Positions 1 through 14,012 of a stretch of 64,000 bases of DNA are shown one piece after another. The stretch lies in NCBI GenBank assembly GCA_026826555.1, contig JAKSZT010054304.1, forward strand, positions 31,077,024 to 31,141,023, given 5' to 3'. Each line of letters opens with the position of its first letter. The first letter of the stretch is position 1. The notes under the pieces are model-generated. The model had not been told where the DNA came from, did no database searches, and saw nothing but the letters and a program-made list of their open reading frames with translations. The stretch is from Tolypeutes matacus (taxonomy: Eukaryota > Chordata > Mammalia > Cingulata > Chlamyphoridae). A program made the translations under genes and the position numbers.

Positions 1-24
1 AAAAAAAAAAAAAACAAAAAAAAA
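1..24 (+). repeat. A-rich tract at window edge
   Basis: Fourteen A, one C, then nine A. It may be the poly(A) tail of a plus-strand retroposon lying left of the window; nothing else of it is visible. Confidence 0.5.
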
Positions 25-199
25 TCATACCACACATATATTCTCTATTTGTTTATAAAATATAAAAACATACAGTACAACAAACTTAATTGCTAACAAA
101 CTTAACAATTAATACATATAGTCTATAGTCAGTTATTGTAAACAAACAAACAGATTTTCAGTGTGGAATACAAAGCAAAATGCAGCTTTAGGACATATA

Positions 200-3100
200 C
201 AAGGGACATATCTGATTAATGGCTAAGTAAGATTAAATTAAAGTGATAATATCTTGGTAAATGTATAAAAAGAGAAACAAAGTTAACAATCTTGATATCA
301 GATAAACAATTCAAGTCAAAAATTTTATTTGAGAAAGTGAAAAAATATTTTATGGTGCTGAAGATTAATATTTACAAAGTTGCTCCAACAGCAACGGTTT
401 TTATAATCAGAAATTACAGGAGATATATGCTAAAATAGACATAAACAACTTATATAAGGAAACGTCAACACGTATTTCTTAGATTTAGATCCAGCAAGGA
501 TAATAAAGTGATGCTAGAGAAGATATAAACAATATAATTAAAAGGTATATCTTTAAAAAATTCAACCCTGTATTATTGATAAAGGGGAAATAAACTTCAA
601 GAAAGTGGAAACTTTACAAAAGTTGAACATATATTGTTACAAAGAAATCCTCAGGAAATACTAGAAATTATTTAAAATATACACTATCATTCTCTGACTG
701 CAATATAATAAAACTAAAAATTGATACAAAATAAAAAAGGCATTCCCTCTGGAAAAATTTCTATTATATAATTTTTGAATGATAGGAGAAATGCAAGCAA
801 AAATTCAAACGTTCTAGGAAAAACTGACAAAGACACTATATATTAGAATGTAAGAAAAACATCTAAAAACAGTGCTTAGAGAAAAACATATAGCATTGAA
901 CAGATATGTTAAGTTTATCATGAAAATACATGTGTTAAAAATACAACTCTAAAACGAAAGGAAAATGATAGCAAGTAAGCTCATAGGAAATAAAAGAAAT
1001 AACTGAAAAGACAAAAGCAGGTGTAATGAGGTAGGGGGAATAAAAACTAGAATAAGACCAAAAGCAATTTCTTTGGGGAAAAAATTCAGCAAAATACACA
1101 ACCATCTGTTAAGCATATAAATTACATAAAGAAATGAAACAGAGTAAGTAAATACATAACAAAAGAGGAAATATTGAAATAAAAACATAAAAATGATTAG
1201 TAAAACACTCTGCAAATAATTTTGAAAATCTAGGTGAAACAGATAATGTTCTAAGACTACATCATTTATTAAAATTCACCACAATGTAAATAAAATAGTC
1301 AAATAGAACAACTAAAAACAATGGGAGTGAACATTTCCACCAGGGGGTAGGGTGCTTAAAAGGCCCAAATGGCTTCACAGGGAAAAATTTTTTTTTTAAT
1401 TATAGATAAAAAAATCAGATACTACTTAAAATGTTTCCAGAGCACATGAATTTAAAGTAGACTTCCAAGTTTTTTTTCTGTGAAATGAATTCAACATAAA
1501 CAAAAAGACCTGGCAAAGATAACATACACACACAAACACACAGGCAGAAAACAAAACTATGTACAGTTATAATTTATAAATATTAATGCAATATCATAAA
1601 ACAATAGCCAACGGTAAACTTAAAAAACTATTATCTCTTGACTAATTGGTTATTTCTAGTAGTATAAGGATGGTTCAATATTTAGAAAACATTAATTTAA
1701 TTCAGCATATAAATAAATCTAGAAAGAAATTCTGAATCTCCATTACTGCTTAAAAGACATTCGGTGCAAACTTATAACTTTTCTTGACTTTCAACGAATT
1801 AGTAGTCAACATATAATTCCTAAAAAGGATAAAATATATAATCCACAGCTCAAAATCCAGTATCTTCCTTAACGGGGAAACTAGGAGGTATTCCCATTAA
1901 TTTGAGAGCCAGAACAATATACCTACTATTGGCACTACTGTTTAACATGCAACTGGATTAATATGGTTAGAAAAAAAGACTTAAAACTAATCTTACAGGT
2001 ATTATGATAATACATCTCAAAAACTCAAGAAAAGCAGTGTAACAGAACTTAATAATATAGTAGGAAAAAATAAAACATTACTAAAGCAATAGACTGAAAT
2101 TTGCACATAATAATTAGTTAGAAATTATAATGGATTGAGACACAACATTTAAAAATGCAAGAAAAATACAAAACCTAATAAGCAAAACTATAAACCACTC
2201 CTAAAAGTCACAAAAATAGACATTAATAAGTGGAAAGACATACTTAGTTCTTAAACAGGAACATTCATATTAGAATATGTAATTTTTTTCTGTTAATTTG
2301 TAGTGTCAATGTAATCTAATTAAAAAAAACAACAGGTCATTTTTTTGTTTATTTTCTAAAACTAGTCATGTCACTTATAAATTTTACATGAAAAAAAAAT
2401 AACCAAATGAAAATCATCAGGAAAGCTTTCCTATAGAATAGGCAAAGATAAGACAGTCTTACCATATATCTAGGCACATTGTGAAGCCTGTATAATGAAA
2501 ACAGTGTAATAATGATGCATGAATAGACAGACCAATGGAACAGAATAGAAACTCCACAAAAAACTAAGTGCATAGGGAAATTTAGTATGTGATAAAGATT
2601 GAAATTAAGTCAATGGGAAAATACGGACTTTTAAATATTTGACATTGTGACAACTGAATTGTCATTTGGAAAATAAAGGATATGATTGTATAGCAGGATA
2701 AATTCCAAAAAGATTAGAGGTGTAAGTATTTAAAAAATAAAACCACCTAAGAACTAGGATAAAACTGGTGTAAAACATGAGCATTAGAAAAACATTCCTA
2801 ACTATGACTAAAAATCCAAAATCAATAAAATAAAAGATGGACAAATTAGACAGTATAAAAATATAAAAACATTTTTTCATGTAACTCCCCATAAGCAAAA
2901 CCCTACCAGCAGTTTGGGAAAGATATTGCAACTTATATAATAGACAAAGGACTTATAAATAATATTCCAAAGAACCTGAATATCAAGGAAGAACCCCACA
3001 AGATTCCGATAGAAACACAGACAAAAGATAAGAAGAGGAGATAAGACTGGCCCTTATAAATCTGATATGATAATCTAATCCATACTATGGGACAAACAAA

Positions 3101-3770
3101 TTAACAATATATATATGATATATCATTTCATAATTATGGAATTTTTCAAAATCCAATAGTTTAATAACACTTTCATAACTATTCCTCATAAAATCTAATC
3201 TCTTGTTGGCAAGGTGGAAAGTCTCTCTGGTACATGCTGGTGGGAATGCATAATGATATAACTCATATAGAGGGAAATTTGGCAATATTTAGCAATATTT
3301 GACTCAGCAATCCTACTTTTAAGAATCTATCCCAAAGAAACACCGGTGAAACTATGCAAAAAGCTTCTCATTATGGCTTTATTTGCAATATATGGAAATA
3401 GCACAAATACCTCTCATTAGAAATAAACTATGTTACATACATCCAGTAGAATATTGTGCAGTCATAAAATAAAACAGTGAGGGTGATTTCTACATGATAT
3501 AAGAAAAATAGATAAAAAATTGTTTCATAAGTGGCACATTTGTAAAAAGGGAAGGGTACAAACGTACAACTATGTATAAATGTATATTTTCATTTGCACA
3601 AAGAAACACTGGAAAGATAACGCAAAAATTCTTATTAATATTTACCTAAAGGGAAGAGTAAGGAATAAGATGGAGGGTAGAGTTTTGCAAATAACACTTC
3701 ATTGAATATAACTTCATATAGTAGTTAAAAACTGGAAACAAACACACAAAATGTTTTATTTATAAAAGGA
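200..3770 (+). mobile_element. Old, decayed L1 LINE (ORF2 and 3' UTR)
   Basis: A-rich plus strand with ordered but badly decayed L1 ORF2 landmarks. A segment near 285-320 resembles the end of the endonuclease region. Then come a stretch reading cagtgcttagagaaaaacat (about 870), ggcccaaatggcttcacagg (about 1363), aaggatggttcaatatttag (about 1665), the cacagctcaaaatccag block (about 1843) and aagtggaaagacatact (about 2229). A 3'-UTR-like block from about 3250 to 3770 reads tttgcaatatatggaaatag. Stop codons and indels fill every frame, so no protein is made. It lies antisense to BRINP3. Divergence suggests an old L1M-type copy; the subfamily cannot be set by eye. The left boundary is soft. Confidence 0.8.
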
Positions 3771-4924
3771 AAATTAAATCAGGTAGAAAAAGAAAGCCAC
3801 CTCTGAAAATTCAAATCAGAGGCCAATGTTCCTAACCATATTCCATGTTTGGGAAAAAAATATTGAGAGACTTTAGAAGACAATTTTTTAATGTAGCTCC
3901 TTTTCTAGGTTCTACAGACAAATAAAGGTAAAAAGAAACAATAGACTACATTCTATAATCTATTTGGAAGTAGAAATAGTAGTGTGGTAAAAGTAGTATG
4001 ATTCTATATCATGTATTTTGTTTTTTATGGGTATGTATGGTCATTCATTGTACTAGTCTGTAATTTTGTTTATGCTTGAAGATTTTCATTTAAGAAAGAA
4101 TCATCTCAGTGGGTTCCGTGTAATATTTTGGGTAATCTAAGCACCTCTTAAAATATATGTATATATATATATAAATAACATTTTTGTAAGCAAATACACA
4201 TATATGCATATGTATTTATATATCATTTTGCAAATGTTTGTATGTATTGTGAGAATTTTTATTTTTACCCACAATAAAAATAAGTTAAAAAAAAAAAGAA
4301 GAATCATAATGTCATCAGTGATCACAACTCTCATTATCTCTCTGGCCCTGGTTCAAGGCATGCTAATTTATAAGAAATAATCATATGTAATTGGTAAGTT
4401 CTTGATTTTCATGCTATGGCTAAATAAAAGTCTAAATGATTCTGCAATTCTCAGATGATTCCACATGTAAAGTACATAGAAACTTTTTTTAAAGCTCCAA
4501 GTCAGTCTTACTTCATTCCCACGGTTTTCTACAAATTCCTGTATTTGGAATGAAGCTTAACTATTCCTTATAAAATCTAGTCTTTTTTCCAAATTTTGTA
4601 ATATATTAAATTGAAAACATTTGTTTAATTGACTTATTGGACATTAATTTTTGCCTTCTGGAACCAAATACAGAAGCAAGAAAGCCAGTTTAATATGTCA
4701 AGAGAATCATCTTCTTAGTCTTTCTTTTGTAAAATAGTGAGTTTTCCTATTATTAGAGATGTTCAAATATTAAATGAAAAACTAAATGTTTGTGAGCAAA
4801 GGAGTTAATCAGACCATTAGAATTAGGTGCTTCACTGGATTTTGTGATGCTGGAAGAAAGAAAAATATAGAGTTAGATATTACAGTGCTAATTTAACTAC
4901 ACCAAACTTTTAAATGTCAGACAG
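3771..4924. other. Unassigned AT-rich intron sequence
   Basis: No recognisable gene or transposon. It includes an alternating TA run at about 4152-4174 and A-rich patches, and could include further decayed L1 sequence at its left end. Confidence 0.5.
4152..4174. repeat. TA-rich simple repeat
   Basis: Alternating TA dinucleotides interrupted by a single TG, followed by more AT-rich sequence. A low-complexity tract without other features. Confidence 0.7.
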
Positions 4925-5125
4925 AGTTGGGTTCTAATGCTGGCTCAATAGAGATCTGAATATCTTGAATAATTTAACTTATGTCTCAGTTTCCTGTTAG
5001 GTAATATGAGCAAGATATTAGTTCCTCTTCTCAAAGAAAAGTTGTAAGCATGGAACAGAAAATATCTGTAAGGATTTAGAATGTGACTAGAATAAAGTAA
5101 GAACTCAACAGTTGTTAGTGTGTTG
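4925..5125 (+). mobile_element. MIR SINE fragment
   Basis: Diverged match to the sense strand of the MIR core: gttgggttctaatgctggct, later cttatgtctcagtttcct, then a gttgtaagcatggaac block and an end reading aagaactcaacagttgttag. The order and spacing fit MIR, a tRNA-derived SINE old enough to be shared by all mammals. Confidence 0.7.
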
Positions 5126-6480
5126 TTATTCTCTTTTATTCACCACATTATCTAAGAACTGCATAAAGCATAAATTGCAATTTCATCGAAATTGAATTTC
5201 ACCACAGGAACCTGGACTTAGTCAAAATTGTTTTCTAGTGGATCTTGTAATCAAGGTGTATGGGATTTTTAAAGGTAACGGTGGGTTATCATTTCCAATA
5301 AACAGAGAATACATTCATAAATTGCTCATGGTTCTTCTCCATAGTAGAACATTAATCCATGTATGCAAAAGCTTTCCTTGCAGGGAAGCATGTAGGGTAG
5401 TTTAAATTTATAGTTTAAATTACCATAATTGCTCTTTTTTTAATGAATGCCCGGCTTTAAACTCTTATTTAAAACAGACCAGAGAATTATTGGATGCAAG
5501 CTGCCTTGTCCCATTTTTGTAAATCCTGGATTGTTAAATATATAAGATATTTTGACAGGGTTGTTCAATCTACATAGAAAATATGCTATTTCAGTCCTCT
5601 AAGAGTTCTGTTTTTTAAATTATGCAAAATTCTCAAGCTTTTATGATGTTTACAGTTTTTACATGTAGTCATGAAAAAGAAGAATGCATACTCAACTTTT
5701 ACTGTAAATCTCCCTTAAGTATTCCTTATAAAAGTTGATCAGAATTCTTTCCAAATGACATGCAATATTCATATTTGAAAACTGTGATGGTATTATTCAA
5801 TCAACTAAAATAACTGTGCTCAAATGTCATTTTTATTCATATTTTTTAAACCAGCTGTAGCTCAAAAGCATGACATGGGTACCAAAGGACAGCCACATAT
5901 TTTGTAAAAACTAAATGGGATTTTGAAAATGATTCAGAATTATGAGCCTGTTAGAAAGTGAAAAGGATTAATGACTGTGGATATTAAAAGATGTGATTAT
6001 TCCACATAAAATTCATGCAGCTGTGTCTTTTACACTAAAATACTGTGGTGGTTTATGGACATTAAAAGCACATATTACAGGAAGTTTTCATAGAGAATGG
6101 GAAACAGAGGGCAATAAAAAAAAATCATGATTTTAGTGTTATTCCCTGGCTGTTTCATAGGATTAAATGCTTGATATGCTGTGGGGCTCACAATTAGGTA
6201 TTTACCTATTCTGATCTTCAAATTATCTATTTTAAGTCCATGGGGAACAGAAATTAGAGAGCTCCCATACTACGCACTTTTCACTTGGATTTTCTGAATT
6301 TGCATTCTTGTGCATGTAGTTATTGAGGATAGAGGTAATACTCTCAAAACATTGAGCCAAAATATTTATAAAAGAATGAGAAAATAATCCAACGCATATT
6401 AATAATGATATTATGATAGATTGTCTTATTCTTTGCAATTGCTTACTGATCCATCATGGATGCAAACAAGCATACATGGA
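5126..6480. other. Unassigned intron sequence
   Basis: AT-rich and non-coding in appearance, with frequent stops on all frames. I see no repeat boundary, tail or terminal inverted repeat. Confidence 0.45.
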
Positions 6481-6836
6481 TTATTGGTCCACTGTAGAGA
6501 AGAACTATGAGCAATTCATGAATGAATTCCCTTTATCTTGCTCTTGGAAAGTAGAAGGTTATTGTCATTGGACTATGAGTAAGCCAGATGTATGCCTGCA
6601 GCTAACACAAAGTTGTGAGTGGCATCAAAAAGTTCAAACTTTTTAATTTGCTCTCTCCCTCTGCCGGGAGAATAGCATGCCCAAAGAACATTTCTCCTCC
6701 AGCTTGATTCCCACAATGAGAAAACATGCAAAGCAAACTCACAGGTGACTATAGTTGTGGACAAACAATATTAGAGAGAAACAATAATTGTCATTATCCA
6801 CTGAGATTTGGGGTTCAATGTTTGCTGCAATAAAGC
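6481..6836 (+). mobile_element. Ancient interspersed repeat, family not named
   Basis: Contains ctctctccctctgccgggag, a middle block with atgagaaaacatgcaaagc, and an end with gagatttggggtt followed by gctgcaataaa. This layout recurs, more or less decayed, near 16.2-16.6, 48.9-49.0 and 57.3-57.6 kb. I recognise it as a common old mammalian interspersed repeat but cannot name the family with confidence. Open frames overlapping it are chance. Confidence 0.5.
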
Positions 6837-7004
6837 TTACTCTTCTGGGTGGCAGTGTTCCTCCCACCTTCCCTTTGTCCTTCTTTCCTTCATTGCCACT
6901 GGATGTGGGTTGGTCTACTGTCCTAAAGCATATAGGACACCCAGAAAAAAAAAAAAAAAGATGTTCGTTTATGGAAAAAGTCTTTCTGGTCATTTAACTT
7001 CCTT

Positions 7005-7760
7005 ATTGAAGTTAAGACTGTATGGATAATGCCTGCTTTTTGCTGCTTGAGATTCACCGATATGAAACTACAATCTCAGCAGACAGCCTTACAAAAATAA
7101 CCATTGCAAATGTCGCTCAGAAGTAACTATTTGTAGATTTTACTTTTGGGGTAACATTTTAACTAAAAAATGCTGTCCCATTTTTTATAATAGCAGGTCA
7201 TGTTAATTCTTTCTGGCAAAATCTTACATATTATGGGACATTGTTATCCTTTTGAAGTTAGATGTGAGATTGCTCAGGGCTTATTATGTTTCCTCTACTG
7301 ATGTCATTCTTCCCTAGTTCAACTAGGTAAATGGTACACACCTTGATGACATCTCTATTTCTAATAATACAGGTTTGTGGGGAAAAGTGTTTTAGAAACA
7401 AATAGATGAAAGAAAGAAATAATCTAAGAAAAACAGTCCTCTGGCAAGAAGCAGCACCAAATACATGGAGACAATAAAAACAGACATATTGGCTTAACAC
7501 AACCTGGGATCTGTAAGGTATTATAAGAAGGAAATAGCTAGCATTATACAGCTTTGATAAAGAACCTTAACATGTTTTTGCAAAACACTGCAAAGGAAAA
7601 CAATAGACCTTACAATGATTATCAGTTACCACTAAGAAAAGACCGAAAGGTTTCTAAACAAAATTGCCTTGATACTGAACAACTCCCCATAGTAAAATAA
7701 TATTTAAAAAAGAGGGAACTGGAAACAAATGGTCCCAGGTTAGGTTGCAGTGAATTTACC
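7005..7760. other. Unassigned intron sequence
   Basis: No identifiable gene or transposon. The minus-strand open frame at 7258-7500 has no recognisable domain and no splice-site pair. Confidence 0.45.
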
Positions 7761-7932
7761 CTGAGTGAAATACAATTAAGTTGCTTCCAATTTGGGAGCT
7801 GTTTACCAACAATGTTATATGAACATTTTTGCTATGTATCTTTACAGACTCCTGCTATTATTTTTGTAAGATAAATTCTCAGAAGTGAGATTTCTGGAAT
7901 AGTTAAGTTCACTTTCAATTTATATAGATACT
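7761..7932 (-). mobile_element. L1 3'-end fragment
   Basis: The plus strand shows the reverse complement of a typical old L1 3' region: gaacatttttgctatgtatc followed by a segment like attctcagaagtgagatttc. It stops where the MER5A-like element begins. Confidence 0.6.
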
Positions 7933-7937
7933 CTAAA

Positions 7938-8098
7938 CAGTGCTGCTCAAACGTAATGTGCATATAAATCACTTGAACATCTTGTTAAAACGTAGATTCT
8001 GATTCATTAATCTGAGATGGATTCTGAGATTCTGCATTTCTAACAAGCTCCAAGGTGAAGCTGATGCTGCTGGTCCATAGACCACACTCAAGTAATAA
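7938..8098 (+). mobile_element. MER5A-like hAT DNA transposon (nonautonomous)
   Basis: A nearly full-length diverged copy. It starts cagtgctgctcaaacg, passes cacttgaacatcttgttaaa, then gcatttctaacaagctcc and gatgctgctggtcc, and ends near gaccacactcaag. The partly inverted ends (CAGTG at the left) fit the short terminal inverted repeats of the hAT-Charlie MER5 group. It encodes no protein. Confidence 0.8.
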
Positions 8099-8099
8099 G

Positions 8100-11066
8100 G
8101 CTCTAAGTCACAATAAAACTGAATTATCAATTTAAATGTCTGTCTTTATCTGTGATTCTGAGTGTTCCTTTAAGGAAGGTTTTGGGTCTTTGCACTTTTA
8201 TAGGTAACTCAGTACATATTTGTCAAACAAATAGATGTTTTATCTCTCATGTCAATGTGCTATATAAAATAACCAGAAAAAAATGCAATTAAATTTCTGA
8301 TATTCTGCAACTTAACATTTATCTTTTGCCTTGGATGCCAAGAACACCATTATTAAGATCAAATGGCATAGCAATCTTAACCTCATTTTCTTCTTTATAC
8401 CTGTATTATTATTTCTATAAATGGCTTCAAATCATTTAAGCAGATAACTGGCCTGGAAACCATTAAAATTAATTATCAACATTGCTTTAACTTCAAATTT
8501 TTCATGTTCTTTACCAGAGAAACACGAGAAAGAGAGAGGAGGAAGTGATATAATTAAATTTAAGTACTATGAGTAAATATTTAGTTTTAAATACAACCCT
8601 ATTTCCCCCTTTTTTTGTTATTTATTTTAATAATTCTCCAAGATTTGTACTTCAGAAAATATTTCTTTTCCTTTATTTCAGTTACTTTTGTTAAAACAGA
8701 ATATGTATTCTGATAGAGGAAAACCATTTCAAGCAGGTGATAATTTATATTTGGTTAAGAAATATATTGGCAGATTTACTTTCTTAATTATGTCATAGTT
8801 AAACTAAAATAAAAGGGATTTATATTTCCCAAGAATAGACCAAGTGAAAATGAGAAAGACAGCTGTTAATCGAGTTTGTGGTATACAATACAGAATTAAA
8901 AACTATCTGTGAATGATTTATACAAAACATAATTCACACAGAGAAAAGTGAGAATTGACTATTCCTCAAATTAGATGATGGTATTCGGGATTTCTTACAC
9001 TATGGCAATACAAAGAAATGGAAGGAATCTAATTGTTGCTCTATCCACATTACACTTCAGTGTCTGACTTCTGACCTCTGCTCTTTCTTTGAAAGAGATA
9101 ATCATACACAAAGAAAATATAGTGAAATTTTCAAACTAAATGACCTACTTCGTAGATATGGTTAATTATATCTTGCGTGGTCATTGAAGTAGTATATATC
9201 ATTTTAAATAACTTTTCTAGTAAGTTAATATTTTGGATAGCAATCATGCATCTTTTTCATTCCAATTCTTAAGAAAATATTTTCTGTATTTCAAACAACC
9301 AATATCTGATAAAATATAAGGTGCATTTGAAGCATCTTTTCATAACTATTTCTGCTAAAAATTTAATTATGACTTTTAAAATCTTTCTGTATCCAAGAAC
9401 AGCGATCAAACTGGACTTGTTTCTATGTTGCTCTGAATGAAAAACGACTTTTAAAGTTGTTCCATGTTAATAAATTCTAATATGTTGTGTAATCACTACT
9501 CCTAGAAAGATTTTCAGTCAAACTTTTAAGAAATATCTCTATTATAGAAAGAAAACTTTCCCCCTTCACTTTTCTACTTCTCATGGAAAATGACTTTGTT
9601 TAAACAATCCTCAATATCGCCCCAATCTTGACTTCTGTTCACAGAATTGTAGTGAGTTAGTAGAAAGGCTTGGTGTAGGAAAGGAACTGATACATGGGTA
9701 ATTCCGCCTCTTATTTGCCTTCTTCTTTTGTTTCTGCTTATCCTTTAGGGAGCACACATTTCTGCTCCTCACTGCCTCAGGTTTTATAAAGGTGAGGTTC
9801 ATATTGGACAGGCCAATAGCTTTCTAGTGATATGTTAGATAAGTATGAGCTATTCTGGAGATGAAAACACCTTTAAAATTGCCATAAGCCTTGGTTATAA
9901 ATTTCTGTACAAATTTTGTTCTGAATATTTTGTTCTCCATCCTCCTTAGTGCTTTGACATTTTCAGTTGACTCAGAACCCTGGTTCAGTGTTTTTCAGTG
10001 GACATTCCCTTCCTACCCCCATAAACCCAATAATTTAAAGGTCGTTTTTGCCTAGTCATTCATTTTTTATATATTTATATATTCAGTACATGCTACACTT
10101 TTTATTTCATTGTTTGTTATATATTGTACTATAATGAAATATATTAGTCTTGAAATTTATTCCATAGCTAGAAGACAATGTATCTTATAAGTGCAATCTT
10201 TATGAAGATTGATTCTTTACATTGAGTGGCTTATTTTAGATATTTAAGCAGTGATGGAGTTGAGATATCATTAACCAAAATAGAAGTAAGAGGAAATACT
10301 ATATTTATAAATATTCTGGAAATTATAAAATGAAATAAGTGGGAAAAATGATATATTTTGAAGATGGTGTTTTATAATTTATTTTTCCCTATAGGAAGAC
10401 AATTCAATCACTGGCTTTATTTAACATAAAATATCTCATTATAGGCTTCAAATATGACATCCAAACTTGTTTGCCTAAGTCAATAACAGAATATACCAAA
10501 TAACTCTTGAGGAGGAAAAAAGTTGCCTTTCATTTATTTCCTTTTCATAAGTGTAGTCCTGGTAGGGAGAATAATATACTCAACTTGTTTTGAAAAAAAG
10601 GTTTAAATTTAGTCAAAGATCTAGACTGAGAAATAGCCTCTAAAAAATAACTGCCTTTTTGTTTAATAGACTTGCTTATTTACACTGACATTCTCAGTGT
10701 GCTTAACTTATGGTTGTTCATTGGTCTTGGTCAATTAAGAAGTGAAAGAGAGGGAGAGAAATGGAGACGGGGGTGGGCAGAAATAGGGAACGAGAGAGAA
10801 CAAATTATTTCAAATTAAAAAAAAACAAAATAAAAATACAAATTCATGTTCAATCAGGTAAAACATAGGAAGCTAAAAAGATATATTTATAGCAAAGAAG
10901 AAGGTTTAGTGTAATTACAACAGCAAAACTTAAAAATTGCCTGAAATCATTTCTGGTGTGATTTTAATTGCAGGTCCTTTATATCTTTATGCTACTTAAA
11001 TAATTTCATGCATTTTAGCTGAATTAGTAACATCACACAAAAGAGATTCCTGAAAGAGAAAATAAG

Positions 11067-11072
<6 letters not shown>
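8100..11072. other. Unassigned intron sequence, including a purine-rich patch
   Basis: About 3 kb without a confident feature. A GA-rich patch lies at 10741-10800. The block 9545-9840 is somewhat less AT-rich and shows no repeat hallmark, so it could be conserved noncoding sequence, but nothing in the window proves it. Confidence 0.45.

Positions 11073-11096
<24 letters not shown>
11073..11096 (+). repeat. Poly(A) tract of 24 bases
   Basis: An uninterrupted run of 24 A. The sequence to its left shows no clear SINE or L1 body and I could not pair flanking duplications, so it may be the tail of an unrecognised retroposon or a simple expansion. Confidence 0.8.
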
Positions 11097-11097
<1 letters not shown>

Positions 11098-11884
11098 ATA
11101 TTCAGGAGCAAATAAATGCCATGAACACTAAATCCAAGGATGAGTAAGCGATTAGAAGGAAATAAGAGTGGCAATTTTCTCGAGTGGCAATGAAATATAA
11201 TATTTGGGTAGGAAGCAAAACTCTCTGTATTAACATGCAAGAATGATCTAGTTCTCACTTGTGTGTGTTTATCTGTTCCTGTGTACTCACATGCAGTCCT
11301 TTCCCCTTAAGGAAATGAACAAGACTTTAAAATAATTATAGTAAAGCAATTTTTAGAGAACACATTGCCATTATTGGATCAATCAACCCAAAGAAATTAT
11401 TTAATCCCACAAAAGTTTTGAAACATGATTTAGGAAAACAAACAAAAAATACAAAACAAAAAACTAATCTTATGGCCAAAGTGTCCTATCCATAATATCA
11501 AAGCAATGAAGCAGTTAAATAAAAAAAGTTTTTGCTTTAATTTTGGTACTAAGGAACAGAACTGTTTATGAGATTTATTCCTATTTTTCTTTTTTTCTGC
11601 CTACCCTTGATCCCTTTCTTCAATTCTTATTTGGAGAATATATTTTTTGTTCTAAATTTTTTCTAATGCTCAGCATGTTGAAACAATGGTAATAAAGCCT
11701 AAATATGTGTTTTAAAAGCACTGGACTTTTTAAGAGAAATTATAGAAGTAATTTAATTTTTATTTTAATTCATTGCATTAATAATAATTAACATTATTAA
11801 GCTAAATAGACACAATCTTCATAGAATCATAGTTTTCACAATCATTGGGCTATTTGATATTTTTCTAGCAATACACACATTTGT

Positions 11885-12120
11885 AATAACGATAATAATT
11901 TAAATGCATTTAATATTTAAATTATGCCACATACAATGTCAAGGGCGTTTTCTTATATTAACCCTAATCTTACCATGAACCCTTCAAACATGTGTTACTC
12001 TGCCCCTTTTTACTGCCAAGGGGAAAAAAAATCAGGTAAGTTACTTAAAAGTTGTTAAAGTCTTACAAATGATAAAAAAAACACGGTGGGCCGAGCGTCA
12101 GGATTCGATACCAAGTTTCT
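11885..12120 (-). mobile_element. MIR SINE
   Basis: Reverse complement of the MIR core. On the plus strand ttatattaaccctaatctta stands for the usual Alu-unrelated MIR block, then ctgccaaggggaaa, aggtaagttacttaaa and a final gtcaggattcgataccaag. Moderately to strongly diverged. Confidence 0.7.
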
Positions 12121-12539
12121 TTGATGTCTTTACCTTATTAGTTTTTAGTCTATTGTTTTTCCTTTATGGAAGAAGATAATGGAGGAATAGTGAGTATTCA
12201 TAGCCTCTAGCCTTTTCTGTCTGCCTATGCACCTAACCTACCCCATTCAATTCCTTAAGGTTACACTGCAAATTTATGTTCCCTAACTGTACCCAAGAAT
12301 CTACTACTTTCATAACTTCTTTACCTCTTGCTCAGATGCTCTTCCTTGGATCTAGATTATCCCCAATTCTGAATATTGATTTGTGACACTGACCTGCTTT
12401 TGTCTCTCTGGATTTGCTTCTTTCATTTGGCCTTCTTTGTGAATTAGATAACAACTAGCCTCTGCTTATATCATAAACTTTTGGCATGTATCTAGTGAAC
12501 TGGACAACCTCAGCCGCCTGGCAAAATATGGTTTCACTT

Positions 12540-13120
12540 ATTTATATTAGAAAATACTTAATGAGAACCTGCATGTATCAAACACTACTATAATCACTAA
12601 AGTAAAGTGGTGAAAAATACAGATAAGATTTTCAAGAAAAATATGTGAGGATGACAGATGTTAAACCAGTAGACAAACAAGTAAAATAATTTCCCATGCT
12701 AATGAATACTACAAAGAATGCAGAGTAAGATGATGACATAGTAGAGCATAAAGGATGTCCACTGGGTACTATGCTAATAAGGGGTCAGGAATGAGCTGTT
12801 TGAGAAAGTAACATTTGAATAGAAAAATGTCAAGGGCATTGTGGCTGAAAAATAGAGCACTAGGAGACAGAGGAGGTCTCAGAGGAATGCCGGGTTCAGG
12901 TCATTCATGCAGGGCCCTGTAAACCACAGTAGGACATTTAAATTTCATTTTTAGTGGCCAGTTCAGGGTTTTAATTAAAAGAGGAAATGACATGATGTGA
13001 GTCAAGTTTTAAAAACATCTGTGTGGAGGATGGAACATAGGAATATGCTAGGAGAAAATGATGGTGAGTTGGTCTAGAGAGATCAGATGGAGGTCGGGAT
13101 AAATTTTGATTTAGAATATC
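12540..13120 (-). mobile_element. L2 LINE fragment
   Basis: The plus strand shows familiar L2 reverse-complement landmarks in order: gagaaagtaacatttgaata, gtcattcatgcagggccctg, then taaaccacagtaggacattt, ggaaatgacatgatgtgag and catctgtgtggaggatgg. It may continue to about 13350. Frames are broken, and no reverse transcriptase protein remains. Confidence 0.75.
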
Positions 13121-13359
13121 GTCTAGAGGAATGAGCTGACACAGCTTGCTGACAGACTGGATTGACAGGTAAAGAAAAGGAAAGACTCATACTTTAAGAC
13201 CCAAAAATGAAGAGCAGGTGGCCTTTCACATGCTAATGTATCATGAGTTTGAATCAGCTGCCAGGCTTCAGTAAACTTATGGAGAAACTGATGTGGGAGA
13301 AGGGTTTCATCTAGACTGTCTCTGTGGCTTTCAGATCCTATTTTATTCACTCTCTTTAT

Positions 13360-13835
13360 TAAGGAAAAGTGAAACCTTTATTTCTAATTAGAATGGTTGG
13401 ATATTATTTGAAGCTTTGCACAAAATGAAATACTTACTTAGAAGCCTGGGATATTTTTAGGAAGTTTTAAGAAAATGCTATATTTTACATTAACTCCCCA
13501 AATATCACTTAAGTGTATTCAAAGTGCTGAATTATTATGATAAAAGGAATAACAAATAATATTAAATAATAGTTGTTTTAATTTTTATACATTTAAAAAT
13601 TCATTGAGGAAGACATGGCATATTAATCTCTACTTTCATATTATGTACCTTAATACACATTTGTCACTCTCACCGTGTTTCATATCAATGTCAATCAGTA
13701 ATATTAAAGTAGCATGAAAATGCAATCTTAGATCTTTGCCATCTACTCTGGGAAGACTTTCCTGCTCTCTGTAGCTAGAAGTGATGACTTCCACCTGTGA
13801 CCACTTATAAATCATTTTTTAAACAAAATTTCCCA
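13360..13835. other. Unassigned AT-rich intron sequence
   Basis: No gene, tail or terminal repeat recognised between the L2 fragments that precede the exon. Confidence 0.45.
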
Positions 13836-13837
13836 CA

Positions 13838-14012
13838 TCTGCTTGTATTCTAGAGTATAATAACTATACCTATATTTAATGTATGCTATTAGATTGTAAA
13901 TTGCTTTCAGGCATGTACTAAATGATATTCACTACCTCACAATTGTGGACACAGTACACGGCACTTAATAGTCACTCAGTAATTATGTTGACAAAATTAA
14001 TGAATGAATCCC
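13838..14012 (+). mobile_element. L2 LINE 3' end
   Basis: Sense-strand L2 tail: attagattgtaaattgcttt, then ggacacagtacacggcactt, cactcagtaattatgttgac and a final atgaatgaatccc. It lies only about 110 bp downstream of the BRINP3 donor site. Confidence 0.7.
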